Assembly: GCF_021601385.1 (NCBI RefSeq)
Contig: NZ_BQHO01000027.1
Location: 28,212 to 92,211 of the forward strand
DNA length: 64,000 nt
DNA from: Pseudomonas parasichuanensis
Lineage (GTDB): Bacteria > Pseudomonadota > Gammaproteobacteria > Pseudomonadales > Pseudomonadaceae
Direction of reading: 5' to 3'
Shown: positions 38,326 to 47,553 of the stretch, piece by piece
How the letters are laid out: the number at the start of each line of letters is the position of its first letter
How positions within the stretch are numbered: the stretch's first letter is position 1
Notes under the pieces: generated by a model
The model's database searches: none
Told to the model about the DNA's origin: nothing
Seen by the model: the letters and a program-made list of their open reading frames with translations, nothing else
Translations under genes and position numbers: made by a program

Positions 38326-39705
38326 AGGCGACTTGAGCAGGTACTTCCAGGCGCGGTTCTGTTCGATGGCGCGGGCCTGCTCGATGCGTGCCTCCAGCAG
38401 TTCGTCCTTGTGCTCATCGACCAGCGGTTGTTCGGCCAGCTCATGCAGCTTGTTCAGCTCACCGTACAGGCGGTCCTGCTGAGGCAGGTCGAGCACCTGG
38501 CGGGCGTGGTGCATCCAGGCCTGCACGGCCTCGATGCGCGGCAGCTGCTCGGCCAGGTCTTCCGGGCGCTGTACGTACAGCGGCAGCTTGAGGGCGCGGG
38601 CTTCCTCGCCGAGCAGGTGCTGCAGCCAGCTGGCCAGTTGCGCCTTGCCCTGGCGTTCGCCACGGCCTTTGCGCTCGACGGTCCAGGCACGGGCGCTCAG
38701 CCAGCGTGCGGTCTGCAGGGAGAACTGGCCCCAGCGTGGGTCTTCCAGCTCTTCAGTGAACTGCTCGGGCGCGGCGCGGCGGATGTCTTCGTCCTCGTTG
38801 CCGGCCTGCACCAGCGGGCGCCAGTCTTCCAGCAGGGCGTCGAGGCTGGCGCGCAGCTCGCGGGTGGCAGCGCGCGGCGCGGCCTGACCAAGGCTGCCGG
38901 TGAGTGCGCGCAGTTCGGCCAGGCAGCGCACCCAGTCCTGCAGCAGGCGCCAATGGCCGGTATGGCGGTACTGCTCGGCCAGGCGCTGGCTGCTGCCCAG
39001 CAATTGCCAGGCGAGTGCCGCGAAGGCGTCGTCCACTGGCATTTCGGCATCCAGTTCGGCGCTTGGCAGGTCCAGCTCGTAGCTGCCTTCGTCCAGCAGG
39101 CGGTAGCCGCGTTCGGCCTTGCTGATGTCACACGGCATCAGGGGCAGTGTGGCGGCCAGTTCGGCGGCCAGCTCCAGCAGCGCTTCGGGCGCGCCTTCGC
39201 GCAGCTCGAGCTCCAGCTCGCAGATGGCTTCCTTGCGTTTGCCGGCGATCACGAAGCCTTGGTCCAGCGCGGCCTCGATCACTACCTTGGCCTTGCCACG
39301 GCCCCAGGAAATCTCCGCGTACTCGCGGGTGAAGTCGGTGGTGAACAGCGGCTTGATGGTTTTCTTGTCGAGCTCGGCCAGTTGCTCGGGCCAGCAGCTG
39401 GCGTCGAGCTTCTTCAGGTCGAGCTTGACCTTGTCCAGCTGCCACTCGTGCTCGTTGCGCTCGGACAGGCCGGCCACGCTCTGGCCGCGGCACTTGAGGG
39501 TCTGGATGATCACCTCGCCGTCACGACGCAGGCGCAGGGCGACACGGGCGGCGGACAGCTCACGCTCGGGGGTGTCGAAATACTGATTGAGCAGTTCGCG
39601 GGTCTGCCAGCCGGACTTGTTGCGCTTTTTCAGCAACGGGTGCTCGCGCAGGGCGGCAAGGGTCTCGGGGCTGGCGCGGAGTTTGAGTTCGGTTTCTGTG
39701 TGCAT
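38314..39705 (-). CDS. CYTH and CHAD domain protein (inorganic triphosphatase-like)
   Basis: The product is 463 residues from ATG 39705. The CYTH half begins with the signature METEL-type motif MHTETELKLRASPETL and has the basic tunnel strands VALRLRRDGEVIIQTLK and ELELELREGAPEALLEL. The C-terminal ~200 residues form the helical, His/Arg-rich CHAD domain (EQYRHTGHWRLLQDWVRCLA), which binds polyphosphate. E. coli YgiF of the same layout hydrolyses inorganic triphosphate. It overlaps the lrp-like gene tail-to-tail by 12 bp. Confidence 0.92.
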   Translation of the reverse strand: MHTETELKLRASPETLAALREHPLLKKRNKSGWQTRELLNQYFDTPERELSAARVALRLRRDGEVIIQTLKCRGQSVAGLSERNEHEWQLDKVKLDLKKLDASCWPEQLAELDKKTIKPLFTTDFTREYAEISWGRGKAKVVIEAALDQGFVIAGKRKEAICELELELREGAPEALLELAAELAATLPLMPCDISKAERGYRLLDEGSYELDLPSAELDAEMPVDDAFAALAWQLLGSSQRLAEQYRHTGHWRLLQDWVRCLAELRALTGSLGQAAPRAATRELRASLDALLEDWRPLVQAGNEDEDIRRAAPEQFTEELEDPRWGQFSLQTARWLSARAWTVERKGRGERQGKAQLASWLQHLLGEEARALKLPLYVQRPEDLAEQLPRIEAVQAWMHHARQVLDLPQQDRLYGELNKLHELAEQPLVDEHKDELLEARIEQARAIEQNRAWKYLLKSPSAR

Positions 39706-39772
39706 CGCGGGCTCGGAAGGAGGGGCATCGTGGCGGGAGAGTTTACAGCAGTTGGGGGCCTGACGCGGGCCT

Positions 39773-39859
39773 TGTGGGAGCCGGCTTGCCGGCGATGAGG
39801 CCAAACCCGGCAATGTCGATCGGCCTGCTGGCGCTATCGCCGGCAAGCCGGCTCCCACA
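39773..39859. repeat. inverted REP pair upstream of argE
   Basis: 24-nt arms at 39773-39796 and 39836-39859 are exact reverse complements (GGGAGCCGGCTTGCCGGCGA). It lies between the divergent CYTH and argE genes, just upstream of the argE promoter area; a -10-like TATGAT is at 39899-39904. Confidence 0.9.
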
Positions 39860-39931
39860 CGGACCGTGTTGGCTTGCCCTGCGATGTATTTGCATTGCTA
39901 TGATGCCCCCATGCTTTTGAGGAGTCCGCGC

Positions 39932-41074
39932 ATGCCGTTGCCGTCGCTGAAAGACCAGTTCGCCGCCCTGATCGCCGCCCCGTCGGTCAGTTGCACCCAG
40001 CCTGCGCTGGACCAGTCCAACCGCCCGGTCATCGACCTGCTGGCCGGTTGGCTGGGCGACCTGGGCTTCAACTGCGAGATCCAGCAGGTCACCCCCGGCA
40101 AGTTCAACCTGCTGGCCAGCCGCGGCACCGGCCCGGGCGGGCTGGTGCTGGCGGGGCACAGCGACACCGTGCCCTACGACCCGCAGCTGTGGAAAACCGA
40201 CCCGCTGAAGTTGACTGAAGTCGATGGCCGCTGGGTCGGGCTGGGCAGCTGCGACATGAAGGGCTTCTTCGCCCTGGTCATCGACGCGGTGATTCCGTTG
40301 CTGGAACACGACTTCAAGCAACCGCTGCTGATCCTCGCCACCTGCGATGAGGAGAGCTCGATGTCCGGCGCCCGTGCCCTGGCCGAAGCCGGCCAGCCAC
40401 TCGGCCGCGCGGCGGTGATCGGCGAGCCCACCGGGCTCAAGCCGATCCGCATGCACAAGGGCATCCTCATGGACCGTATCGACATCCTCGGGCGCAGCGG
40501 CCATTCGTCGGATCCGTCACTCGGTCACAGCGCCTTGGAGGCCATGCACGCGGTAATGGGCGAGCTGATGGACCTGCGCCGCGGCTGGCAGGAAAAGTAC
40601 CGCAATCCACAGTTCACGGTGCCCACGCCAACCCTGAACTTCGGCTGTATCCACGGCGGCGACAACCCCAACCGCATCTGTGGCCAGTGCGCGCTGGAGT
40701 TCGACCTGCGCCCGCTGCCGGGCATGGATGTCGAGCAGTTGCGCGCGGCCATTCGCGGCAAACTGGCGCCGTTGGCCGAGCGCCACGAGGTGCGCATCGA
40801 CTACGCGCCGCTGTTCCCCGAGGTGCCCCCCTTCGAGCAGGCTGCCGACTGCGAGCTGGTGCAACTGGCCGAGCGCCTGACCGGCCATCGCGCCGAAGCG
40901 GTGGCCTTTGGCACCGAAGCGCCTTATCTTCAGCAGCTCGGCTGCCAGACCATCGTGCTCGGCCCGGGCGATATCGCCTGCGCCCACCAGCCTGGCGAGT
41001 ACCTGGAAATGTCACGTATCGAGCCTACCGTGCGTCTATTGCGTGACCTGATCCGGCACTATTGCCTGAGCTAA
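39932..41074 (+). CDS. argE: acetylornithine deacetylase
   Basis: M20-family zinc hydrolase of arginine synthesis, 380 residues from ATG 39932 after GAGGAG (39919-39924). Metal ligands and catalytic residues are visible in VLAGHSDTVPYD (His, Asp), SCDMKGFFALV (Asp), ATCDEESSMSG (catalytic Glu-Glu) and VIGEPTG. It precedes argA, giving an arginine pair; pseudomonads also use the ArgJ recycling route, so the role of ArgE may be auxiliary. Confidence 0.95.
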   Translation: MPLPSLKDQFAALIAAPSVSCTQPALDQSNRPVIDLLAGWLGDLGFNCEIQQVTPGKFNLLASRGTGPGGLVLAGHSDTVPYDPQLWKTDPLKLTEVDGRWVGLGSCDMKGFFALVIDAVIPLLEHDFKQPLLILATCDEESSMSGARALAEAGQPLGRAAVIGEPTGLKPIRMHKGILMDRIDILGRSGHSSDPSLGHSALEAMHAVMGELMDLRRGWQEKYRNPQFTVPTPTLNFGCIHGGDNPNRICGQCALEFDLRPLPGMDVEQLRAAIRGKLAPLAERHEVRIDYAPLFPEVPPFEQAADCELVQLAERLTGHRAEAVAFGTEAPYLQQLGCQTIVLGPGDIACAHQPGEYLEMSRIEPTVRLLRDLIRHYCLS

Positions 41075-41117
41075 ACGTCCATTGAGCTTATTCGTTTTTG
41101 CCTAGAGGAGACCGCGC

Positions 41118-41144
41118 GTGACCGCAAGCCTGTTCCGACGATGA
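41118..41144 (+). CDS. possible arginine leader peptide upstream of argA
   Basis: GTG 41118 follows GAGGAG (41105-41110) at 7-nt spacing and opens MTASLFRR-stop. The last two codons are CGA CGA, a rarely used arginine codon in high-GC Pseudomonas. The argA start at 41200 has only a weak CAGG in front. This resembles a regulatory leader peptide sensing arginine charging, but no clear terminator/antiterminator pair follows; only a short GAACG/CGTTC pairing is seen. Not described to my knowledge. Confidence 0.4.
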   Translation: MTASLFRR

Positions 41145-41199
41145 CTTTCGAACGTTGTGCGCCTTTTCGTTCTCCGTTCACTTATCCACAGGCCTCGTC

Positions 41200-42498
41200 A
41201 TGCCCGATTACGTCAACTGGCTGCGCCATGCTTCCCCTTACATCAACGCCCACCGTGACTGCACCTTCGTGGTCATGCTCCCGGGCGACGGTGTGGAACA
41301 CCCGAATTTCGGCAATATCGTCCACGACCTGGTGCTGTTGCACAGCCTCGGCGTGCGGCTGGTGCTGGTGCACGGCTCGCGCCCGCAGATCGAAAGCCGC
41401 CTGGCCGCCCGCGGCCTGACCCCGCACTACCACCATGGCCTGCGGATTACCGACGCGGCCACCCTCGACTGCGTGATCGATGCGGTTGGCGCCCTGCGCC
41501 TGGCCATCGAGGCACGCCTGTCGATGGACATGGCGGCTTCGCCGATGCAGGGCTCACGCCTGCGCGTGGCCTCTGGCAACCTGGTGACCGCGCGGCCGAT
41601 CGGCGTGCTGGAGGGGGTCGATTACCACCACACCGGCGAAGTGCGTCGGGTCGACCGTAAAGGCATCAACCGCCTGCTCGACGAGCGCTCCATCGTGCTG
41701 CTGTCGCCGCTGGGCTACTCGCCGACCGGCGAGATCTTCAACCTGGCCTGCGAAGACGTGGCAACCCGCGCCGCCATCGAGCTGGGTGCCGACAAGCTGC
41801 TGCTGTTCGGCGCCGAACCGGGCTTGCTGGACGAGCAGGGGCAGTTGGTACGCGAGCTGCGCCCGCAACACATCGCGCCGCACCTGCAACGGCTGGGCAG
41901 CGACTACCAGGCTGAACTGCTGGACGCGGCCGCCGAAGCCTGCAAGGGCGGGGTGGCGCGCAGCCATATCGTCAGTTACGCCGAGGATGGCGCGCTGCTG
42001 ACCGAGCTGTTCACCCGCGGTGGTGGCGGCACGCTGGTGTCCCAGGAGCAGTTTGAAGTGGTGCGCGAAGCGACCATCGACGATGTCGGCGGCCTGTTGG
42101 AGCTGATCAGCCCATTGGAAGAGCAGGGCATCCTGGTGCGCCGTTCGCGCGAGGTGCTGGAGCGGGAAATCGAGCAGTTCAGCGTGGTCGAGCGCGAGGG
42201 CATGATCATCGCCTGCGCGGCGCTGTACCCGATTGCCGATTCCGAGGCGGGGGAGCTGGCGTGCCTGGCGGTGAACCCGGAATACCGGCATGGCGGGCGT
42301 GGCGACGAGCTGCTCGAACGCATCGAGGCACGGGCGCGGCAGCTGGGGTTGAAGACCTTGTTCGTGCTGACGACCCGGACCGCGCACTGGTTCCGCGAGC
42401 GTGGCTTTGCACCCTGTGGCGTGGAACAGCTGCCGGCGGCGCGGGCGTCGCTGTACAACTTCCAGCGTAATTCGAAGATTTTCGAGAAGCCGCTGTAA
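41200..42498 (+). CDS. argA: N-acetylglutamate synthase
   Basis: First step of arginine synthesis: acetyl transfer from acetyl-CoA to glutamate. The product is 432 residues from ATG 41200 (MPDYVNWLRHASPYINAHRD), the size of the Pseudomonas enzyme. Residues ~1-285 are the amino-acid-kinase-like arginine-binding domain (LVLVHGSRPQIESRLAARGL); residues ~290-432 form the GNAT domain with the acetyl-CoA loop VNPEYRHGGRGDELLERIE. A TTG at 41155 in the same frame is an unlikely start. A terminator follows. Confidence 0.96.
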   Translation: MPDYVNWLRHASPYINAHRDCTFVVMLPGDGVEHPNFGNIVHDLVLLHSLGVRLVLVHGSRPQIESRLAARGLTPHYHHGLRITDAATLDCVIDAVGALRLAIEARLSMDMAASPMQGSRLRVASGNLVTARPIGVLEGVDYHHTGEVRRVDRKGINRLLDERSIVLLSPLGYSPTGEIFNLACEDVATRAAIELGADKLLLFGAEPGLLDEQGQLVRELRPQHIAPHLQRLGSDYQAELLDAAAEACKGGVARSHIVSYAEDGALLTELFTRGGGGTLVSQEQFEVVREATIDDVGGLLELISPLEEQGILVRRSREVLEREIEQFSVVEREGMIIACAALYPIADSEAGELACLAVNPEYRHGGRGDELLERIEARARQLGLKTLFVLTTRTAHWFRERGFAPCGVEQLPAARASLYNFQRNSKIFEKPL

Positions 42499-42540
42499 GC
42501 CTGTACTTGCCCGCGAAGCAGGCGACACGGTTTTGAATGA

Positions 42541-42568
42541 AAAACGCCGCCCCTGAGGGCGGCGTTTT
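42541..42568. terminator. bidirectional terminator between argA and spuI
   Basis: AAAACGCCGCCC (42541-42552), loop CTGA and GGGCGGCGTTTT (42557-42568): a 12-bp stem with A and T runs on its two sides, so it can end both argA and the convergent spuI transcripts. Confidence 0.92.
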
Positions 42569-42571
42569 CGT

Positions 42572-43948
42572 TTACACGGTATGCAGGTACCAGTTGTACT
42601 CGAGGTCGGAGATCGAATGCTCGAACTCCTCCAGCTCGCTTTCCTTGCACGCGACGAAGATGTCGATGTACTTCGGATCGATGTACTTGTTGAGGATCTC
42701 GCTGTCGTCCAGCTCGCGCAGGGCATCGCGCAGGTTGTTCGGCAGGCTCTGCTCCAGCTGCTCGTACGAGTTGCCTTCGATAGGCTCGCCTGGCTCGACC
42801 TTGTTGGTCAGGCCGTGGTGCACGCCGGCCAGCACGGCCGCCATCATCAGGTACGGGTTGGCATCGGCACCGGCGACGCGGTGTTCGATGCGCACCGAGT
42901 CCGGGGAACCTGTAGGTACACGCAGGGCCACGGTGCGGTTGTCCAGGCCCCAGCTTGGCGCGTTCGGCACGTAGAACTGCGCGCCGAAGCGGCGGTACGA
43001 GTTGACGTTGGGGCAGAGGAACGCCATCGAGGCGGGCAGGGTCTCGAGCACACCGCCGACAGCGTGACGTAGCGCGGCGTTCTGCTCGGGATCCTCGCTG
43101 GTGAAGATGTTGTTGCCATCTTTGTCCAGCACGGAAATGTGTACATGCAGGCCGTTGCCTGCCTGGCCCGGGTAGGGCTTGGCCATGAAGGTGGTGTCCA
43201 TTTCATGGTCGTAGGCGATGTTCTTGATCAGCCGCTTGAGCAGCACCGCGTAGTCACAGGCCTTGAGCGGGTCGGCGACGTGGTGCAGGTTGACTTCGAA
43301 CTGCGCCGGGGCGCTTTCCTTGACGATGGCGTCGGCCGGGATGCCCTGCTCTTTCGCGCCTTCGAGGATGTCCTGCAGGCAGTCGGCGTATTCGTCGAGG
43401 TCGTCGATCAGGTACACCTGGGTCGACTGCGGGCGCTTGCCCGAAATCGGCGAGCGTGGCGGCTGTGGGCGGCCATTCACGTTCTCCTGGTCGATCAGGT
43501 AGAACTCCAGCTCGAACGCGGCGCAGATGGTCAGGCCCATGTCGGTGAACTTGCTCACCACCTGGCGCAGCACTTCACGCGGGTCGGCGAAGAACGGCTC
43601 GCCTTCGAGTTCGTGCATGGTCATCAGCAGCTGCGCGGTAGGGCGCTTCTGCCAGGGCTCGTTGCACAGGGTATCGGGGATCGGGTAGCAGATGCGGTCG
43701 GCATCGCCGATGTCCAGACCGAGGCCCGTGCTTTCAACGGTCGAGCCGTTGATGTCGAGGGCGAAGAGGGAGGCCGGCAGGTTGATGCCTTTCTCGTAAA
43801 CCTTGTGCAGGCTCGTGCGCTCGATGCGCTTGCCACGAACCACACCATTCATATCTGCAATCAGAAGGTCAACGTAGAGAACCTCAGGATGTTCCTTAAG
43901 GAACGCGTTCGCTTCGTTAAGCTGAACGGCACGCGGGGGTACCGACAT
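42572..43948 (-). CDS. spuI: gamma-glutamylpolyamine synthetase SpuI (glutamine synthetase family)
   Basis: The product is 458 residues. Glutamine-synthetase fold motifs: AAFELEFYLID, NGLHVHISVLD, PNVNSYRRFGAQF and VRIEHRVAGADANPYLMMAA. It lacks the adenylylation site of GlnA and matches the PuuA/SpuI branch that gamma-glutamylates putrescine or related polyamines before oxidation. It is divergent from the spuBCDEFGH operon across a 667-bp gap. Exact substrate preference between SpuI and SpuB is not readable from sequence. Confidence 0.92.
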   Translation of the reverse strand: MSVPPRAVQLNEANAFLKEHPEVLYVDLLIADMNGVVRGKRIERTSLHKVYEKGINLPASLFALDINGSTVESTGLGLDIGDADRICYPIPDTLCNEPWQKRPTAQLLMTMHELEGEPFFADPREVLRQVVSKFTDMGLTICAAFELEFYLIDQENVNGRPQPPRSPISGKRPQSTQVYLIDDLDEYADCLQDILEGAKEQGIPADAIVKESAPAQFEVNLHHVADPLKACDYAVLLKRLIKNIAYDHEMDTTFMAKPYPGQAGNGLHVHISVLDKDGNNIFTSEDPEQNAALRHAVGGVLETLPASMAFLCPNVNSYRRFGAQFYVPNAPSWGLDNRTVALRVPTGSPDSVRIEHRVAGADANPYLMMAAVLAGVHHGLTNKVEPGEPIEGNSYEQLEQSLPNNLRDALRELDDSEILNKYIDPKYIDIFVACKESELEEFEHSISDLEYNWYLHTV

Positions 43949-44615
43949 GATGCAACACCTTTGTTGTTAAAAATATCAATCAAGGGGGGCTTGCAACCCC
44001 AGTCAATCGGAAAGACCGGGCTAAGTCAAGCCAGCCCCATGATGCCCTGAAATGGCACGTCTACGGCAGATTTGCTGCATATCGGGGCGTGCCATTATCC
44101 GCTATTTTCGGTCTGAAGGGTTATCCAGAGCGGGCCGTGTTTTATTTTTTACGGAGGAGTTGTGTAAAAAAATGAACAAGGCTAAGCTCGGTCACAACCC
44201 AAAACACAATAATACGAGGGTCACATGGTCCGCCTGTCGAGACCTGCCAGCACCGCATGCACGGTGCGCTCAGGTACATCTCCCGGTTACCGTCCGATCA
44301 TTGCGCGCCTGCAACAGTGGGTGCTTGCAGTGGCCGCAATAATTGACGGTTCGCACAAAAAAACCATGCCTCGTAATGCGTTACTGCACGTCTTCCTTTC
44401 TATCTGCCCTTCGCTTTCACCACGGAGCCACTCTCATGGAGTGTATCCACTGGCGCCCTGCACGCAGGTTTTTGCTTTAGCCAGGCACTCCATCCAGAAT
44501 CAAGGCGCGGGCCTGTCCAGGCCCCTCGGCGCTGTGTGCGCCGACTTTGACCGACGCCAGGCGTCAATGGCAGCCGGTTCCCTGCAACCGGGCCACATTA
44601 CCTCCTGAGGTATCT
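43949..44615. promoter_or_regulatory. 667-bp spuI-spuB divergent regulatory region
   Basis: No convincing gene is present. AATGGCACG (44051-44059) and CGTGCCATT (44088-44096) are perfect inverted arms around a 28-nt spacer. Further symmetric elements are GCACCG/CGGTGC around 44253-44270 and the hairpin TCGGCGC/GCGCCGA at 44526-44532/44538-44544 close to spuB. I looked for sigma54 -24/-12 pairs and found none with correct spacing. In P. aeruginosa a spuA amidotransferase gene sits here; it is absent. Confidence 0.6.
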
Positions 44616-45974
44616 ATGAGTAACAACCTCGACCAGCTCACCGATTGGTTGAAAGAGCACAAGATCACCGAAGTGGAATGCCTGATCAGCGACCTGACCG
44701 GCATCACCCGCGGCAAGATCTCGCCCACCAACAAATTCATCGCCGAAAAAGGCATGCGCCTGCCCGAGAGCGTGCTGCTGCAGACCGTGACCGGCGATTA
44801 CGTCGATGACGACATCTATTACGAACTGCTCGATCCGGCCGACATCGACATGATCTGCCGCCCCGACGAGAACGCGGTGTTTCTCGTGCCCTGGGCCATC
44901 GAACCGACCGCCCAGGTGATCCACGACACCTACGACAAGAAGGGCAACCCGGTCGAACTGTCGCCGCGCAACGTGCTGAAGAAAGTCCTCAAGCTCTACG
45001 CCGACAAGGGCTGGCAGCCGATCGTCGCGCCCGAGATGGAGTTCTACCTGACCAAGCGCAGCGAAGACCCGGACTTTCCGCTGCAGCCGCCGGTAGGCCG
45101 CTCCGGCCGCCCGGAAACCGGTCGCCAGTCGTTCTCGATCGAGGCCGCCAACGAATTCGACCCGCTGTTCGAGGACGTCTACGACTGGTGCGAACTGCAG
45201 CAGCTGGACCTCGACACGCTGATCCACGAAGACGGCACCGCGCAGATGGAAATCAACTTCCGTCACGGCGACGCCCTGCACCTGGCCGACCAGATCCTGG
45301 TGTTCAAGCGCACCATGCGCGAGGCGGCGCTCAAGCACAACGTGGCCGCCACCTTCATGGCCAAGCCGATGACCGGCGAGCCGGGCAGTGCCATGCACCT
45401 GCACCAGAGCGTGGTCGATGCTGCCACCGGCAAGAACATCTTCAGCAATGCCGACGGCAGCATGAGCGAGCTGTTCCTCAACCACATCGGCGGCCTGCAG
45501 AAGTTCATCCCCGAGGCGCTGCCGCTGTTCGCCCCCAACGTCAACTCGTTCCGCCGCTTCCTGCCGGACACCTCCGCGCCGGTGAACGTCGAGTGGGGTG
45601 AAGAGAACCGCACCGTCGGCTTGCGCGTACCGGATGCCGGCCCGCAGAACCGCCGGGTCGAGAACCGCCTGCCGGGCGCCGACGCCAACCCTTACCTGGC
45701 CATCGCCGCCAGCCTGCTGTGCGGCTACATCGGCATGGTCGAAGGCATCGAGGCCAGCGCGCCGGTACAGGGCCGCGGTTACGAACGCCGCAACCTGCGC
45801 CTGCCGCTGACCATCGAGGACGCCCTCGAGCGTATGGAAATCAGCCGGGCACTGGAGCAGTACCTGGGCAAGAAATTCATTACCGGCTACGTCGCCACCA
45901 AGCGCGCCGAGCATGAAAACTTCAAGCGCGTCATCAGCTCCTGGGAGCGAGAGTTCCTGCTGTTTGCTGTGTGA
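44616..45974 (+). CDS. spuB: gamma-glutamylpolyamine synthetase SpuB (glutamine synthetase family)
   Basis: The product is 452 residues from ATG 44616, preceded by TGAGG; a 69-bp in-frame extension is not family-like. Motifs: APEMEFYLTKRSEDPDFPLQ, MHLHQSVVD, PNVNSFRRFLPD, RVENRLPGADANPYLAIAAS. It is the paralogue of spuI and the first gene of spuBCDEFGH, acting in the gamma-glutamylation route of polyamine use. Confidence 0.92.
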   Translation: MSNNLDQLTDWLKEHKITEVECLISDLTGITRGKISPTNKFIAEKGMRLPESVLLQTVTGDYVDDDIYYELLDPADIDMICRPDENAVFLVPWAIEPTAQVIHDTYDKKGNPVELSPRNVLKKVLKLYADKGWQPIVAPEMEFYLTKRSEDPDFPLQPPVGRSGRPETGRQSFSIEAANEFDPLFEDVYDWCELQQLDLDTLIHEDGTAQMEINFRHGDALHLADQILVFKRTMREAALKHNVAATFMAKPMTGEPGSAMHLHQSVVDAATGKNIFSNADGSMSELFLNHIGGLQKFIPEALPLFAPNVNSFRRFLPDTSAPVNVEWGEENRTVGLRVPDAGPQNRRVENRLPGADANPYLAIAASLLCGYIGMVEGIEASAPVQGRGYERRNLRLPLTIEDALERMEISRALEQYLGKKFITGYVATKRAEHENFKRVISSWEREFLLFAV

Positions 45975-46022
45975 TCAACCCTGAGGCCGCCAGGGCGCGG
46001 CCACCGGACCATGGAGAAGCAC

Positions 46023-47384
46023 ATGAGCGTCAACAACCCGCAAACCCGTGAATGGCAGACCCTGAGCGGCGAGCACCACCTTGCACCTTTCAGCGACTAC
46101 AAACAGCTGAAGGAGAAGGGGCCGCGCATCATCACCAAGGCGCAGGGTGTGCATTTGTGGGACAGCGAGGGCCACAAGATCCTCGACGGCATGGCCGGCC
46201 TGTGGTGCGTGGCGGTCGGCTATGGCCGTGAAGAACTGGTGCAGGCGGCAGAAAAGCAGATGCGCGAGCTGCCGTACTACAACCTGTTCTTCCAGACCGC
46301 CCACCCGCCGGCGCTGGAGCTGGCCAAGGCGATCACCGACGTGGCCCCCGCGGGCATGACCCATGTGTTCTTCACCGGCTCCGGCTCCGAAGGCAACGAC
46401 ACCGTGCTGCGCATGGTCCGCCACTACTGGGCGCTCAAGGGCAAGCCGCAGAAGCAGACCATCATCGGCCGCATCAACGGCTACCACGGCTCCACCGTCG
46501 CCGGTGCCAGCCTGGGCGGCATGAGCGGCATGCATGAGCAGGGCGGCCTGCCGATCCCGGGCATCGTGCACATTGCGCAGCCTTACTGGTTCGGCGAGGG
46601 TGGCGACATGACCCCGGCCGAATTCGGGGTGTGGGCGGCCGAGCAGCTGGAGAAGAAGATTCTGGAAGTCGGCGAGGACAACGTCGCCGCCTTCATCGCC
46701 GAGCCGATCCAGGGCGCCGGCGGCGTGATCATCCCGCCAGAGACCTACTGGCCGAAGGTCAAGGAGATCCTCGCCAAGTACGACATCCTGTTCGTCGCCG
46801 ACGAGGTGATCTGTGGTTTCGGCCGCACCGGCGAGTGGTTCGGCTCCGACTACTACGACCTCAAGCCCGACCTGATGACCATCGCCAAGGGCCTGACCTC
46901 CGGTTACATCCCCATGGGCGGTGTGATCGTGCGTGACAAGGTTGCCCAGGTACTCAGCGAAGGCGGTGACTTCAACCACGGCTTCACCTACTCCGGCCAC
47001 CCGGTGGCAGCAGCGGTGGGCCTGGAAAACCTGCGCATCCTGCGGGACGAGAAGATCATCGAGCACGCCCGCACGGAAGTGGCACCCTACTTGCAAAAAC
47101 GACTGCGTGAGCTGCAGGACCACCCACTGGTGGGCGAAGTGCGCGGCCTGGGCCTGCTCGGTGCGATCGAGCTGGTCAAGGACAAGGCCACCCGCAGCCG
47201 TTACGAAGGCAAGGGTGTGGGCATGGTCTGCCGCAACTTCTGCTTCGAAAATGGCCTGATCATGCGCGCCGTGGGCGACACCATGATCATCGCCCCACCG
47301 CTGGTGATTACCCATGCCGAGGTGGACGAGTTGGTGGAGAAGGCGCGCAAGTGCCTGGATTTGACGTACGAAGCGATCAAATGA
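46023..47384 (+). CDS. spuC: polyamine:pyruvate transaminase
   Basis: Class III PLP aminotransferase of 453 residues. The start ATG 46023 has GGAGAAG 4 nt upstream; the ATG at 46011 has no site. The PLP lysine is K289 in MTIAKGLTSGYIPMGG; other motifs are FFTGSGSEGNDTVLRM, GYHGSTVAGASLGGM and VADEVICGFGRTGEW. It converts putrescine or cadaverine with pyruvate to the aminoaldehyde plus alanine. A 13-bp stem-loop follows before spuD. Confidence 0.95.
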   Translation: MSVNNPQTREWQTLSGEHHLAPFSDYKQLKEKGPRIITKAQGVHLWDSEGHKILDGMAGLWCVAVGYGREELVQAAEKQMRELPYYNLFFQTAHPPALELAKAITDVAPAGMTHVFFTGSGSEGNDTVLRMVRHYWALKGKPQKQTIIGRINGYHGSTVAGASLGGMSGMHEQGGLPIPGIVHIAQPYWFGEGGDMTPAEFGVWAAEQLEKKILEVGEDNVAAFIAEPIQGAGGVIIPPETYWPKVKEILAKYDILFVADEVICGFGRTGEWFGSDYYDLKPDLMTIAKGLTSGYIPMGGVIVRDKVAQVLSEGGDFNHGFTYSGHPVAAAVGLENLRILRDEKIIEHARTEVAPYLQKRLRELQDHPLVGEVRGLGLLGAIELVKDKATRSRYEGKGVGMVCRNFCFENGLIMRAVGDTMIIAPPLVITHAEVDELVEKARKCLDLTYEAIK

Positions 47385-47418
47385 CGGTCTGCTAGGCTGG
47401 CGAGGTGACATTAAGTCA

Positions 47419-47456
47419 TTACAAGGCGCTGGTTGTGTTGAAACAGCGCCTTGTAA
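47419..47456. repeat. perfect 13-bp stem-loop between spuC and spuD
   Basis: TTACAAGGCGCTG (47419-47431) and CAGCGCCTTGTAA (47444-47456) are exact complements around a 12-nt loop. There is no T-run, so it is more likely an mRNA-stabilising or processing element than an intrinsic terminator. It is not a REP unit. Confidence 0.88.
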
Positions 47457-47553
47457 CTTGCCAGACTAACGGCTGTTTCAGTCGCCCAGCGCGTGCACCG
47501 TGGGCCCTGGCTGCTGAACAGATGGCTTGATAATAAATTCTGGAGCATTACGC

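Noticed and set aside
44041-44100. sigma54 promoters at the TGGCAC elements of the spuI-spuB gap
   Set aside because: On both strands the distance from GG to the next GC is wrong for a -24/-12 pair.
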